Source: UBA285 sp049970695
Lineage (GTDB): Archaea > Thermoproteota > Thermoprotei_A > Sulfolobales > Desulfurococcaceae
Direction of reading: 5' to 3'
Length of the DNA: 30,164 nucleotides
Assembly (NCBI GenBank): GCA_049970695.1
Contig: JBMFML010000013.1
Location: 1 to 30,164, forward strand
Made by a program: the position numbers and the translations under genes. This document shows positions 8,866 to 16,777 of this stretch, one piece after another. The stretch's first letter is position 1. Each line of letters begins with the position of its first letter. The notes under the pieces were generated by a model. That model was not told the origin of the DNA. It worked only from the letters and a program-made list of their open reading frames with translations, and made no database searches.

Positions 8866-10384
8866 CAAGCACGCCGTAGCGCTCCTTACAGCGGCTCTGC
8901 TGCTGAGGCTACTCCCAGTATACGTCTCGGGCGCGCCTTATTCAACTGACGTGTGGCCGCTTATTAGAGTAACAGAGAAGCTGCTCAAAGACCCTGGTGC
9001 CAAGATCTGGCTAGACGAGCTCTTCGATGGGTATAACAACAGGTGGCCTGGTGCACCACTATCAGTAGCCATCGTGTCTGCAGCAACCTCTATTAGTCCT
9101 GTGCAGGCCTACACCGTCTTAATGCCCGTAGTGCTCGCTCTAGCGGTATACCTGCTACTAGCGGCTCTACTGCACCGCCTCGGCACACCAGGTAGCCCGG
9201 CGCGTCTTGCGGCCGCGTACTTGCTCCTCGCGCCGTCACTACTAGTCTTCACCTCTGCGTGCCTCAAAGAGGTCTACGCGTACCCCCTCATGCTAGTAGC
9301 CCTCGCAGCACCGCTACTCGGTAGTAAGCGCGAGTGGCTAGTTGTAATGTGCCTACTCGGCGCAGCCATGCCCTTAGCCCACCACTTAGCAACACTAGCA
9401 ACAGTAGCCTTCTTGGCAAGCGCGTTTGCCTGGGGCAAGTACCTCGAATTGCTCTACAGGCAGGGCAGCAGCGTGGGTTATGGGAGGCTGGCTGCGGCGT
9501 CAATAGTGCTATTGCTGGGTTTCGCAGTATACTACGTTACCTATGGTGGCGGGGGCCAAGGCCCTAGGGTAGAATTTTACGACTTAGTAATGTACTTGGC
9601 CTACGCACTACCCGTTTACTCAACTGCTTTTCTCACTCAAAAGCGCTCGAGAGAGGCCTCAGCCCTGGCCTCTTTAGTAGCTACAGCAGTTCTTGCGGCT
9701 TCTGCGCGCTACCCGGCTCTCTTGGGGTTCAACTTGGCGGGCTCCAGGTTTGAGCTATACGTGCTCCCCCTCGTAGCACCGCTAGCAATGTATGCTGCTT
9801 CGAAGCTGGATGAGAGAGACCTGCCGCTCTACGCAGTGCCCATAGCGCTGTTCGCGGCTTCCTCGGCACTATACGCTACTTTCGGAAACCCCCTTTTGCC
9901 TCTTCACAGGGTCTTAAACTACGCGTTCTTCTATATTGCAATGCTAGTAGCGCTACTTGCTAGTAGAGAAAGCCGGCTGAAAACAGGGCTACTCGCCATC
10001 ACGGCACTCTCTTGCGCCGTGGCATCAGTAGGCTTTACACTCCTGCGGGGAGACTCCATAGGATCTAGCTGGCTCTACACAAAGCAAGAAGAGCTTTTGT
10101 ACGACTTCCTGTGCAGCCACCTCGGGGAGTACACAGTTGCCGGTGACTCCCGGGTCTCGTACGCCCTGTCCATGAAGCTGTCTGTTGACGTGAAGAGTGC
10201 TGTTGAGCACGCCTTAGCCGGCAAAATACACGGTAATAGGCTCTACTTGTACACGTGGTACAACACGCTCTACGGCTTGATGTCATCCAGCGGTCCTATT
10301 CCAGTGCGAGAAGAATTCTGGAAAAATCTTCCAGCACTAAGTAGAGTCGTAGACTACGGGCTTGCGTGGGGGTTTGCTCCGTGA
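8855..10384 (+). CDS. Polytopic GT-C-like membrane protein
   Basis: 509 residues from GTG 8855, overlapping the permease 2 stop by 11 bases. About 11-12 membrane helices are predicted. An outer loop after the first helix has YSTDVWPLIRVTEKLLKDPG and a NNRWPGAP motif. An acidic residue after helix 1 and a large first loop are typical of GT-C glycosyltransferases (family knowledge), and the C-terminal ~110 residues form a soluble tail. Whether it transfers sugar from a lipid carrier is inference, since a clear DXD motif is absent (STD only). Co-transcription with the ABC genes suggests it modifies or assembles the same surface product. Confidence 0.6.
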   Translation: MKSSKHAVALLTAALLLRLLPVYVSGAPYSTDVWPLIRVTEKLLKDPGAKIWLDELFDGYNNRWPGAPLSVAIVSAATSISPVQAYTVLMPVVLALAVYLLLAALLHRLGTPGSPARLAAAYLLLAPSLLVFTSACLKEVYAYPLMLVALAAPLLGSKREWLVVMCLLGAAMPLAHHLATLATVAFLASAFAWGKYLELLYRQGSSVGYGRLAAASIVLLLGFAVYYVTYGGGGQGPRVEFYDLVMYLAYALPVYSTAFLTQKRSREASALASLVATAVLAASARYPALLGFNLAGSRFELYVLPLVAPLAMYAASKLDERDLPLYAVPIALFAASSALYATFGNPLLPLHRVLNYAFFYIAMLVALLASRESRLKTGLLAITALSCAVASVGFTLLRGDSIGSSWLYTKQEELLYDFLCSHLGEYTVAGDSRVSYALSMKLSVDVKSAVEHALAGKIHGNRLYLYTWYNTLYGLMSSSGPIPVREEFWKNLPALSRVVDYGLAWGFAP

Positions 10385-11049
10385 CTCGTGCGGTCTTGTC
10401 ACTAAAGAGCGTAGTAAAGTACGTGGGCCCAGACAAGGTGCTCGACAGCGTAGACCTAGACGTGCTTAGTGGCGAGGTAGTAGTCGTCAGGGGCCGCAGT
10501 GGTGTTGGCAAGACTACCCTCGCGAAAATAGCAGCGCTATTGTCTAGGCCTGACGCCGGCAGAGTAGTTTTCCTCGGCATTGACGTAACACGCGGTGCGA
10601 GCCAGGAACTGAGACTTAGGCACGTTGGCTACGTAGACCAGTTCTTCAGGCTCATGCCGGGGCTCACGGCTTGCGAAAACGTTGAACTACCGCTAAAGCT
10701 CATGGGAGTTCCAAAGAGCACTAGAGTGGCAAGGGTGAAGGAAGTCCTAGAAGAGCTGGGGCTGCTTGAAAAGTGCAACAAGTACCCCTCCGAACTTAGT
10801 GGTGGAGAAAGGCAACGAGTAGCAATAGCAAGAGCCCTCGTTAAGAAGCCCACGTTACTTGTTGCAGACGAGCCTCTTTCGAACCTAGATGACGAAGCGG
10901 CCAGCAAAGTCCTCGAGCTGTTCAGGGGGCTTGCTAAGAGTGGCGCGGCGGTAGTTATAACTACCACAGATCTCTACACAGACTTAGGTGCTGACAAAGA
11001 CTACGTGCTGAGTAGTGGAAAGCTCAGAGAGGTGGCTTCAAAGAAATGA
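10381..11049 (+). CDS. LolD/MacB-type ABC ATPase lacking the switch histidine
   Basis: 222 residues from GTG 10381, overlapping the previous TGA as GTGA behind GTGGGGG. An upstream in-frame GTG at 10366 is less likely. Walker A is GRSGVGKTT (about 38-46), the Q-loop YVDQFFRLMPGL, the signature LSGGERQRVAIARAL and Walker B LLVADEPLSNLDDE. The H-loop reads VVITTTDLY where the family has a His two residues after the strand; here it is Thr. The rest of the chain is normal length and conserved, so it is probably expressed and may hydrolyse ATP poorly or in an atypical way (inference). It pairs with permeases 1 and 2. Confidence 0.9.
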   Translation: MTRAVLSLKSVVKYVGPDKVLDSVDLDVLSGEVVVVRGRSGVGKTTLAKIAALLSRPDAGRVVFLGIDVTRGASQELRLRHVGYVDQFFRLMPGLTACENVELPLKLMGVPKSTRVARVKEVLEELGLLEKCNKYPSELSGGERQRVAIARALVKKPTLLVADEPLSNLDDEAASKVLELFRGLAKSGAAVVITTTDLYTDLGADKDYVLSSGKLREVASKK

Positions 11050-11477
11050 AGCACGCATACTGGATTGCGCTGTTGCTACTCGTTTTCTGCTCGCTAATTC
11101 CAGTGGCAGTAGGCGAGAACCTCGGCGGGGAAGAGCTCGATGCTAGAGTTGGGAAGCTCTTGAAAGACCTCGAAGAGCTCTACTCGAAAGGAGTCGGCAT
11201 CGAGGGGCTCGTGAAAGAACTCAATAAAGCCATAGACTTGTACTGCAACGGCTCCAGAGACGAGGCACTAGAAGTCATTAACAATATCGAGAAGGAAGTC
11301 CAGGCACTAAAGTCCGTTGCAGATAGGGTTGCTCTTGAGAAGGCTCTGATCAAGTACGCCTCAGTAGCGGTGGTTCTCTCAATACCTCTAGTGGTGTACT
11401 TCGCGCTGCCCAGGCTCTACCTCTACTTGTGGTACTACACTAGGAGGAAGTGGATTGTAGAAGGTGGCGGGGAGTGA
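11046..11477 (+). CDS. Small exported coiled-coil membrane protein
   Basis: 143 residues; ATG overlaps the ATPase TGA as ATGA. Signal peptide WIALLLLVFCSLIPVAVGE. The extracytoplasmic heptad-like helix (about 30-100, for example VGKLLKDLEELYSKGVGIEGL) precedes a membrane helix (about 107-125, ASVAVVLSIPLVVYFALP). A short basic cytoplasmic tail has YYTRRKW. Family not recognised. The layout suits a membrane-fusion or accessory subunit of the ABC complex (inference). Confidence 0.75.
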   Translation: MKHAYWIALLLLVFCSLIPVAVGENLGGEELDARVGKLLKDLEELYSKGVGIEGLVKELNKAIDLYCNGSRDEALEVINNIEKEVQALKSVADRVALEKALIKYASVAVVLSIPLVVYFALPRLYLYLWYYTRRKWIVEGGGE

Positions 11478-11974
11478 TTCTCGACGAAGAAGTACTCGCA
11501 GTAGTACTGGCAGTAACGATAGTGGCGTCGGTTCTCGGAGCAGCACTGATTCTGAGGCCCGAGGTCGTGGAGCCCTTCACAGCCATAGCGCTACTCAATG
11601 AAGAGTGCAAAATGGGCGATTACCCGAGGTACGCCGCGGAGGGAAGCAACCTCACGCTGTGCATCTACGTGTACAATCACGTGGGCAAGCCTGTGTACTA
11701 CATGGTCGTGTACAAGCTGGGCTCCGCGGAAACCCTCCCAACGAATACTACGCCGTCTCCACAAAAGCCCCTGGCATCGTGGAGGGGCGTGCTGAGCCAC
11801 GGAGAAAACACCACGTTCCTAGTAGAAGTACCGGTCCGCGCGCCGAGCCCGGGTGCAGTAAATGCAACTCTAATATTCGAGCTCTGGATTTACGACACGA
11901 GCACTAGTAGCTGGTCTTACACAGGCAGGTGGGTGCACCTCCACGTGCAATTAGTGAGCGCACAGAGGGCTTAA
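11474..11974 (+). CDS. DUF1616-type membrane protein
   Basis: 166 residues from GTG 11474, overlapping the upstream TGA (GTGA) behind GGTGGCGGGGA; the longer start at 11450 has no ribosome binding site. An N-terminal membrane helix (LAVVLAVTIVASVLGAALIL) is followed by an extracellular beta domain (EPFTAIALLNEECKMGDYP, then LTLCIYVYNHVGKPVYYMVV and NTTFLVEVPVRAPSPGAVNA). This resembles the archaeal DUF1616 domain, which is extracytoplasmic. It has several N-glycosylation sequons (NLT, NTT, NAT). It closes the ABC/GT-C operon. Confidence 0.75.
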   Translation: MILDEEVLAVVLAVTIVASVLGAALILRPEVVEPFTAIALLNEECKMGDYPRYAAEGSNLTLCIYVYNHVGKPVYYMVVYKLGSAETLPTNTTPSPQKPLASWRGVLSHGENTTFLVEVPVRAPSPGAVNATLIFELWIYDTSTSSWSYTGRWVHLHVQLVSAQRA

Positions 11975-12030
11975 CAACGCCGGCCCTTCCAAGGAACTTC
12001 GCGTCTAAGGCTGCCTGAGCTTAGTAGCCC

Positions 12031-12867
12031 CTACTTAGAGGTCGACCTGATGAACTCCTCGGCCTCGCTTCTACTCGCAAAGAAGCCTAGGCTCTTTGCA
12101 ACGTTCTTGACGTACTCCGACGACAGGAACTCAACGAGCTTTTTAGCGAGCTCGACGTTCTTCGAGGTTTTAGAAACGTAGACTGGCGAGTAGTATATGC
12201 TCGTATTGTAGCCGCACCTCCACGGGTAAATCACGGACCTGGTTATGTTGGCTAATGTCGAGTTGAAGGTGTTCCATATGAAGGCCACGTCGACGGCACC
12301 AAGCTTGTACCAAGTAACTAGCTCAGCGATGTCTTTTGCTACTGCAATTCTACTCAGTATGAGAGGGGCCTTTGAGCTCTGATTGATAATTCTCATGGCC
12401 TCGTAGCCTGCTGGAGCAACACTCGGATTTGCTATACCTACTTTAACGTCGTACTCGGCGAGGTCGTCTAGGCAGGTAATGCTATGGGGCACGTTCTCCC
12501 TGACGTAGATCAGTACTACCTGGTAGCCCAGTCCCGTTGAAGGCGAGGAGTATACTAGGCCCTCGGCAATGGCCTTATCGCCCCAGTCGCTCGAGGCAAA
12601 AACAACGACGTCCACGGGGACCCCTTCTCTAAGCTTAGTGTAAATGCTGCCAGAGGCCTCGTAGGAGACTAGTACTCTTACACCAGTCTGGTTTTCAAAG
12701 ACGCTCAAGGCCCTGTCTAGAATAGGCTTTGCTATAGGAGCAGCGAGCACTACTAGCTCACTTGGCTGTTCAACTTGCTTAGCAGGCTTCTGGTAGGCAT
12801 AGTAAGCTAGGCCTGCTGCCGCGGCAGCCACCACAACTACTACGAAGACTATGGTCAAGGGCCTCAT
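12031..12867 (-). CDS. Molybdate/tungstate ABC transporter substrate-binding protein (ModA/WtpA-like)
   Basis: 278 residues from ATG 12867; a longer frame reaches 12990 but runs through the divergent promoter. N-terminal anchor MRPLTIVFVVVVVAAAAAG, then ELVVLAAPIAKPILDRAL, SYEASGSIYTKLREGVPVDV and FASSDWGDKAIAEGL, the ModA-type oxyanion-binding fold. It then has ANPSVAPAGYEAM and GAVDVAFIWNTF. It binds molybdate or tungstate outside the cell and delivers it to the permease encoded divergently at 12978. The AOR gene nearby makes tungstate the likelier ligand (inference). GAGGT lies about 8 bases before the start. Confidence 0.9.
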   Translation of the reverse strand: MRPLTIVFVVVVVAAAAAGLAYYAYQKPAKQVEQPSELVVLAAPIAKPILDRALSVFENQTGVRVLVSYEASGSIYTKLREGVPVDVVVFASSDWGDKAIAEGLVYSSPSTGLGYQVVLIYVRENVPHSITCLDDLAEYDVKVGIANPSVAPAGYEAMRIINQSSKAPLILSRIAVAKDIAELVTWYKLGAVDVAFIWNTFNSTLANITRSVIYPWRCGYNTSIYYSPVYVSKTSKNVELAKKLVEFLSSEYVKNVAKSLGFFASRSEAEEFIRSTSK

Positions 12868-12910
12868 AGAGCACAACCTCGTGCCAGCGTAATATACCAG
12901 GAGACCGGGA

Positions 12911-12921
12911 GTATTTATATG
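12911..12921. promoter_or_regulatory. TATA-like box shared by the divergent ModA and ModB genes
   Basis: GTATTTATATG on the plus strand reads CATATAAATAC on the minus strand, so the same element can serve as a TATA box in both directions between the starts at 12867 and 12978. A further AT patch (TAATATACC) lies near 12890. Read by eye. Confidence 0.45.
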
Positions 12922-12977
12922 TCTGGGAGCGGGCTTCAGTAATAACAAACACGCAGCGCAGAGGTGGAGGCCCGGCA

Positions 12978-13751
12978 ATGGATCTAGCAATGCTGGCGAT
13001 CTTCTCAGCGGTACTGGCAGTAAGCCTCTACATATTCATCGGCTTAGCCCTCGGTGTGGGATTAGACCAGCTCGCGGCAGCCTTTTCTTCGTGGGAGTTC
13101 AGGAGCGCATTAACCCTCAGCTTAGTTGCAGCGTCGCTGGCTACCCTACTTGCAGCACCTCCCGCTATATGCCTGGCGTACATTCTTTCGAGGAGGCGGG
13201 GCTTTCTAGCAGTTGTTCTAGAGTCCCTCCTCACGCTCCCCTTCACAACTACGCCAATAGCCGTTGGAAGCCTCGTGCTGCTATTCATAACTCAGACAGC
13301 GGTCGGCAGGCTGCTTAATGGTTACCTAAACCTCCTCTTCACCCTGAACGGGGCGGTACTAGTCCAGTTCATACTGGCTCTGTCTACAATGCTGACACCA
13401 ATGATAGACTCATTCAAGTCTGTGAGCGTGGAGTACGAGCACGTTTCGAGGACTCTCGGCCACGGGGTTTTGAGCACCTTCATTAACGTTGTCGTGCCCA
13501 TGGCGAGGCGGGGCTTGATATCGTCCATGCTAATGGGCTTCATGAAGGCGTTTTCAGACTTCGGAGCCACTGTCATGGTGGCTGGCATTGTTGTTGGAAA
13601 AACGGCTACCCTGCCAGGCGCTATATTCGTGAAAATGAGCACGGGCGAGCTAAGCACAGCACTGGCAATGATACTGCTCTCCATGCTGGTGTCTCTCGTC
13701 ATAAGCCTGGCTGTGAAGGTGGCTAGGAGTGGAGGTTGGGAAAGGCCTTGA
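12978..13751 (+). CDS. Molybdate/tungstate ABC permease (ModB/WtpB-like)
   Basis: 257 residues from ATG behind GAGGTGGAGG. Six membrane helices. The cytoplasmic coupling loop carries the EAA-type motif VEYEHVSRTLGHGVLSTFIN, and the ModB hallmark GFMKAFSDFGATVMVAG is present. Normal length for ModB. It forms the membrane channel for the ModA/WtpA-type binding protein encoded divergently and is energised by the ATPase that overlaps its 3' end by 23 bases. Confidence 0.93.
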   Translation: MDLAMLAIFSAVLAVSLYIFIGLALGVGLDQLAAAFSSWEFRSALTLSLVAASLATLLAAPPAICLAYILSRRRGFLAVVLESLLTLPFTTTPIAVGSLVLLFITQTAVGRLLNGYLNLLFTLNGAVLVQFILALSTMLTPMIDSFKSVSVEYEHVSRTLGHGVLSTFINVVVPMARRGLISSMLMGFMKAFSDFGATVMVAGIVVGKTATLPGAIFVKMSTGELSTALAMILLSMLVSLVISLAVKVARSGGWERP

Positions 13752-14397
13752 AGTAAGAGACCTCTTCGTCGTTATAGGAGGCTTCGCGGTGAAAGCCAGC
13801 GAGCTCTACGTTGAAAGGGGAGAAATAGCCGTTATTCAGGGGCCTAATGGAGCTGGGAAGACAACGCTTCTCAAGGCTATTGCAGGCCTAGTGAAGCCCG
13901 TGAAGGGGCTAATTGTAATAGGAGGCGAAGTCGTCTTCAAGGCAGACAGGAAAGTTGAAGTCAACAAGCCTCCCGAGAAGAGGAGGGTTGGCTACTTGCC
14001 CCAGAACCTCCTGCTGTTTCCCCACATGAGCGTCTACGAAAACATCGCCTATGCTATGAAAGGGAGGGGGCTTAAGCCCGATCCAAAAGCCATTGGCGAA
14101 CTCTTAGAGCTTGTGGGGTTGAGGGGCCTCGAGAAGAAAATGCCCGCGGAGCTCTCTTATGGACAGCAGCAGAGGCTTGCACTAGCGAGAGCGCTGGCGT
14201 CTAATCCACGCGTTCTCCTGCTAGACGAGCCGTTCTCGAGCATAGACCCCGAGTCTAGGCGCGAGCTCAGGCAAGAAGTAGTCAGGATAGTCAAGACGCT
14301 CGGAATACCCACTCTTATAGTATCGCACGACGTCGAGGACTTGTCAATAGCCGACAGGCCTTACTTTATGAACAGGGGAGTACTATACAAAAGTTGA
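13729..14397 (+). CDS. Molybdate/tungstate ABC ATPase, short form (ModC/WtpC-like)
   Basis: 222 residues from GTG 13729. Walker A GPNGAGKTTLLKAIAG, Q-loop YLPQNLLLFPHM, signature LSYGQQQRLALARALA, Walker B VLLLDEPFSS and H-loop LIVSHDVEDL are all intact. It ends after the nucleotide-binding domain, so it lacks the C-terminal TOBE/Mop oxyanion-sensing domain that full-length ModC and WtpC carry (about 340-360 residues). Trans-inhibition by substrate through that domain is therefore not expected (inference). Last gene of the transporter operon, convergent with the YkgJ/AOR pair. Confidence 0.9.
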   Translation: MEVGKGLEVRDLFVVIGGFAVKASELYVERGEIAVIQGPNGAGKTTLLKAIAGLVKPVKGLIVIGGEVVFKADRKVEVNKPPEKRRVGYLPQNLLLFPHMSVYENIAYAMKGRGLKPDPKAIGELLELVGLRGLEKKMPAELSYGQQQRLALARALASNPRVLLLDEPFSSIDPESRRELRQEVVRIVKTLGIPTLIVSHDVEDLSIADRPYFMNRGVLYKS

Positions 14398-14408
14398 TGG
14401 CTACCACA

Positions 14409-14843
14409 CTACTTAGAAAGAAGCTTAGCAGAGCTTTTCCTGAAGAGCTCCCAGTCCACGCCGTAGCTGTAGGTCTCTTCGAGTTCTCGCAGGGCCCGCT
14501 CTAGGAGCTGGATCCCCTTGGCGAGCTCCTCGCGCTTCACGCTCTTGGAGAGGGGGCAAAGCGGGTCGAGCACGACACCCTCTTCTTCGTCGTATATTAA
14601 TGGGTAGGACCTGCACCCAATTGGCCTATCTGGGTAGACCCTGCACAGCCCGGATTCGTCTAGAAAGACGCACTTGCCATTCCTATTGACCAGCCTGTAG
14701 AACCCGTCGCGCAGCTCGTAAAAGCCCCTGTAGCCCCTGCTCACGAGCCTCTCGATATCGCTCCTAGTCAGTATCATTTGAGTGTCTATGCAGCACTTAA
14801 AGCACTTCTTGCAGTACTCGTTGTTCTCCAGCAAGCCTACCAC
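14409..14843 (-). CDS. YkgJ-like cysteine-cluster (Zn/Fe-chelating) protein
   Basis: 144 residues from GTG 14843, overlapping the end of the AOR gene by 7 bases. Cysteines are arranged as CKKCFKCCIDTQ near the N-terminus, then CVFLDESGLCRVYPDRPIGC (about 77-96) and CPLSKS. This is the YkgJ/UPF0153 pattern thought to bind an Fe-S cluster or zinc. Coupling to AOR suggests a redox or maturation role for the tungstoenzyme (inference). Confidence 0.85.
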   Translation of the reverse strand: MVGLLENNEYCKKCFKCCIDTQMILTRSDIERLVSRGYRGFYELRDGFYRLVNRNGKCVFLDESGLCRVYPDRPIGCRSYPLIYDEEEGVVLDPLCPLSKSVKREELAKGIQLLERALRELEETYSYGVDWELFRKSSAKLLSK

Positions 14844-16723
14844 ACTCCGATCTCTCCAATGCTGCCCAGGAGATCCAAGAGCCCCGTTTCGGCAAGCCTC
14901 TTCACGAAGCTCTCGGAGCTCTCCAAGCCCCTTTCCCTGTAGAACAGCTCTAGCATTACAGCGAAGTCGTCGCAGACGCTGCCTGCGCCAGGGCCCTCTT
15001 TCACGGGTTCTTCAATAAACCTTGCAGGCAGAGCGTCGTCGCGATTGGTGAGTCCGAGCGTGTAGTTGAGAAACCTAGCCATGTACCAGATTCTCTCGCC
15101 AGCCCTTAGCACGCCGTACTTGTCCAGTTCAATGCCCGTAGCAGCACTCCACACCTTCGCAACGAAGTCGAAGTCTACTACGCCGAGAGTCCCGAACTTG
15201 CACAGCCCGGCCGAGTCTAGGAAAGCGCACAAGTTCTGAGTGACGATGACGGCCTTTACTCTCTCAGCCGAGGTCTTTGGCGGGCCCTCAATGCCGTACT
15301 CGGGCAGCTTCAGGGCACCCCTGTCAACGTGGTACGTCATTCCCTGCAAGTGGCATGCGCCACGGTTTGAAGTAGCGTAGACGAGTCCCATGCTCTTCCA
15401 GAGCCTGGGGTCGTGGTAGGGTACTTCGACTCCCTTGACGTGCAACGCATACCTCTCGGAGCCCCTGCCTACCACCTCAGAGGCTTTCTTAACGCCTTCT
15501 GCGAGCAGTGCTCCGAGCCCGCGCCTGTACGCAATGTCCTCCACGAGCTTAAGCACCGCTTCCACGGAACCCCACTTCAGCTCGAGGCCGCCCGCCTCCT
15601 CCTTAGTTATTGCGCCCTTCTCGTACGCCTCCATGGCCCACGCCACTACAGCGCCCGTCGAAATGGTGTCCAGGCCTAGCTTGTCGCAGAGCTCATTCAG
15701 TTTGATAACGGCTACTGGATCGCTAATCATGGTCATTAAGCCCAGCCCTGCTATGGACTCGTACTCTGGCCCCTTGCCCTCGTAGTGGCCAAATCTCTCG
15801 TCCACGTACTCGACTACGCGCTCACATGCAATGCTGCACAGCACCCCCTCTCCACACACTCTTCTGCGAGGCCCCTTTCCGTACTTATCCATGATGTACT
15901 GTCCAGTCAGCTTCTCAGAGCCGCTCCACGCATAGAGAGTCCAGTTTTTAATTGGCAGCCCGCCAGTCGCCATGTATATGGACACCATGGCAGCAGTCCC
16001 ATAGTCGCTGAGGCTCCTGCCCCTCGGGGTCTGCCTCGCTCTTGCAAGCCAGGCCCTGTTGAGCTCTGCCAGCCTACTCTCGTCGTAGACCTTAATGGGC
16101 TTCGAGCCCCTGACCACGATGGCTTTCAGCTTCTTGTAGCCCATTACGGCCCCGAGGCCCGTTCTCGCGGCCACTCTCCTCTCGCTCGTGACTATGGCGG
16201 CCATCTTTACTAGGTTCTCGCCTGCAGGGCCTATCGCAACAGCCTTGAAGCCCCTCCCATGCACTTTCTGCACGTAGTTGAAGACCTCGAAGGTGTCTCT
16301 GCCCCACAAGTGCTCAGCGTCGCGTACTTCAATTCTGCCCTCGTCTACTACGACGTAGACGGGCCTTTCTGCCTTGCCTGTTATTACTATGCCGTCAAAG
16401 CCCGCTTTCTTGAGCGATACTCCGAAACCGCCGCTAAACACCGACCAGGAAAAACCCCGTGTAACCGGGGATCTCGACGCAACACACGCCTTGGCCCCGA
16501 AAGCGCTAACCCCAGTTAGCGGCCCCGTCATGAATATCAGTGGGTTCTTGCCGGAGAACGCGTCGAAGGGGCCTTCTTTTCTCCAGTAGTTGTAGAATAT
16601 CCAGGCGGCGTAGCCGTAGCCTCCAATGAGTTTTTCCACGACTTCCCGCTTGGTCTCCTCGACTACTACTGAGTTTGTTGAGAGGTTCACGTGGAGAATT
16701 CTCCCGGCAATGCCTCCAATCAA
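14837..16723 (-). CDS. Aldehyde:ferredoxin oxidoreductase, tungsten pterin type
   Basis: 628 residues from TTG 16723, normal AOR length. Domain 1 has GGIAGRILHVNLST and FGAKACVASRSPVTRGF; then RTGLGAVMGYKKLKA and NWTLYAW. Late motifs are LCDKLGLDTISTGAVVAWAM and LCAFLDSAGLCKFGTLG with the C-terminal cluster cysteine. The enzyme oxidises aldehydes to acids with ferredoxin as acceptor, using a W-bispterin and a 4Fe-4S cluster in the cytoplasm (family knowledge). The N-terminal cluster cysteines read CGEGVLCSIAC, that is CX5CX3C instead of the usual CX2CX3C. Substrate range cannot be told. A tungstate/molybdate-type transporter is encoded next door. TATA GTTAATTAG on the minus strand at about 16758-16766. 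Confidence 0.93.
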   Translation of the reverse strand: MIGGIAGRILHVNLSTNSVVVEETKREVVEKLIGGYGYAAWIFYNYWRKEGPFDAFSGKNPLIFMTGPLTGVSAFGAKACVASRSPVTRGFSWSVFSGGFGVSLKKAGFDGIVITGKAERPVYVVVDEGRIEVRDAEHLWGRDTFEVFNYVQKVHGRGFKAVAIGPAGENLVKMAAIVTSERRVAARTGLGAVMGYKKLKAIVVRGSKPIKVYDESRLAELNRAWLARARQTPRGRSLSDYGTAAMVSIYMATGGLPIKNWTLYAWSGSEKLTGQYIMDKYGKGPRRRVCGEGVLCSIACERVVEYVDERFGHYEGKGPEYESIAGLGLMTMISDPVAVIKLNELCDKLGLDTISTGAVVAWAMEAYEKGAITKEEAGGLELKWGSVEAVLKLVEDIAYRRGLGALLAEGVKKASEVVGRGSERYALHVKGVEVPYHDPRLWKSMGLVYATSNRGACHLQGMTYHVDRGALKLPEYGIEGPPKTSAERVKAVIVTQNLCAFLDSAGLCKFGTLGVVDFDFVAKVWSAATGIELDKYGVLRAGERIWYMARFLNYTLGLTNRDDALPARFIEEPVKEGPGAGSVCDDFAVMLELFYRERGLESSESFVKRLAETGLLDLLGSIGEIGVW

Positions 16724-16757
16724 GTGAGGCGCCCCGTGAGCTAGAAGGCGAGTCGCG

Positions 16758-16766
16758 CTAATTAAC
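16758..16766 (-). promoter_or_regulatory. TATA box of the AOR gene
   Basis: CTAATTAAC on the plus strand (GTTAATTAG on the coding strand), about 35 bases before the TTG start at 16723. Confidence 0.45.
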
Positions 16767-16777
16767 GGACTCTGCGG

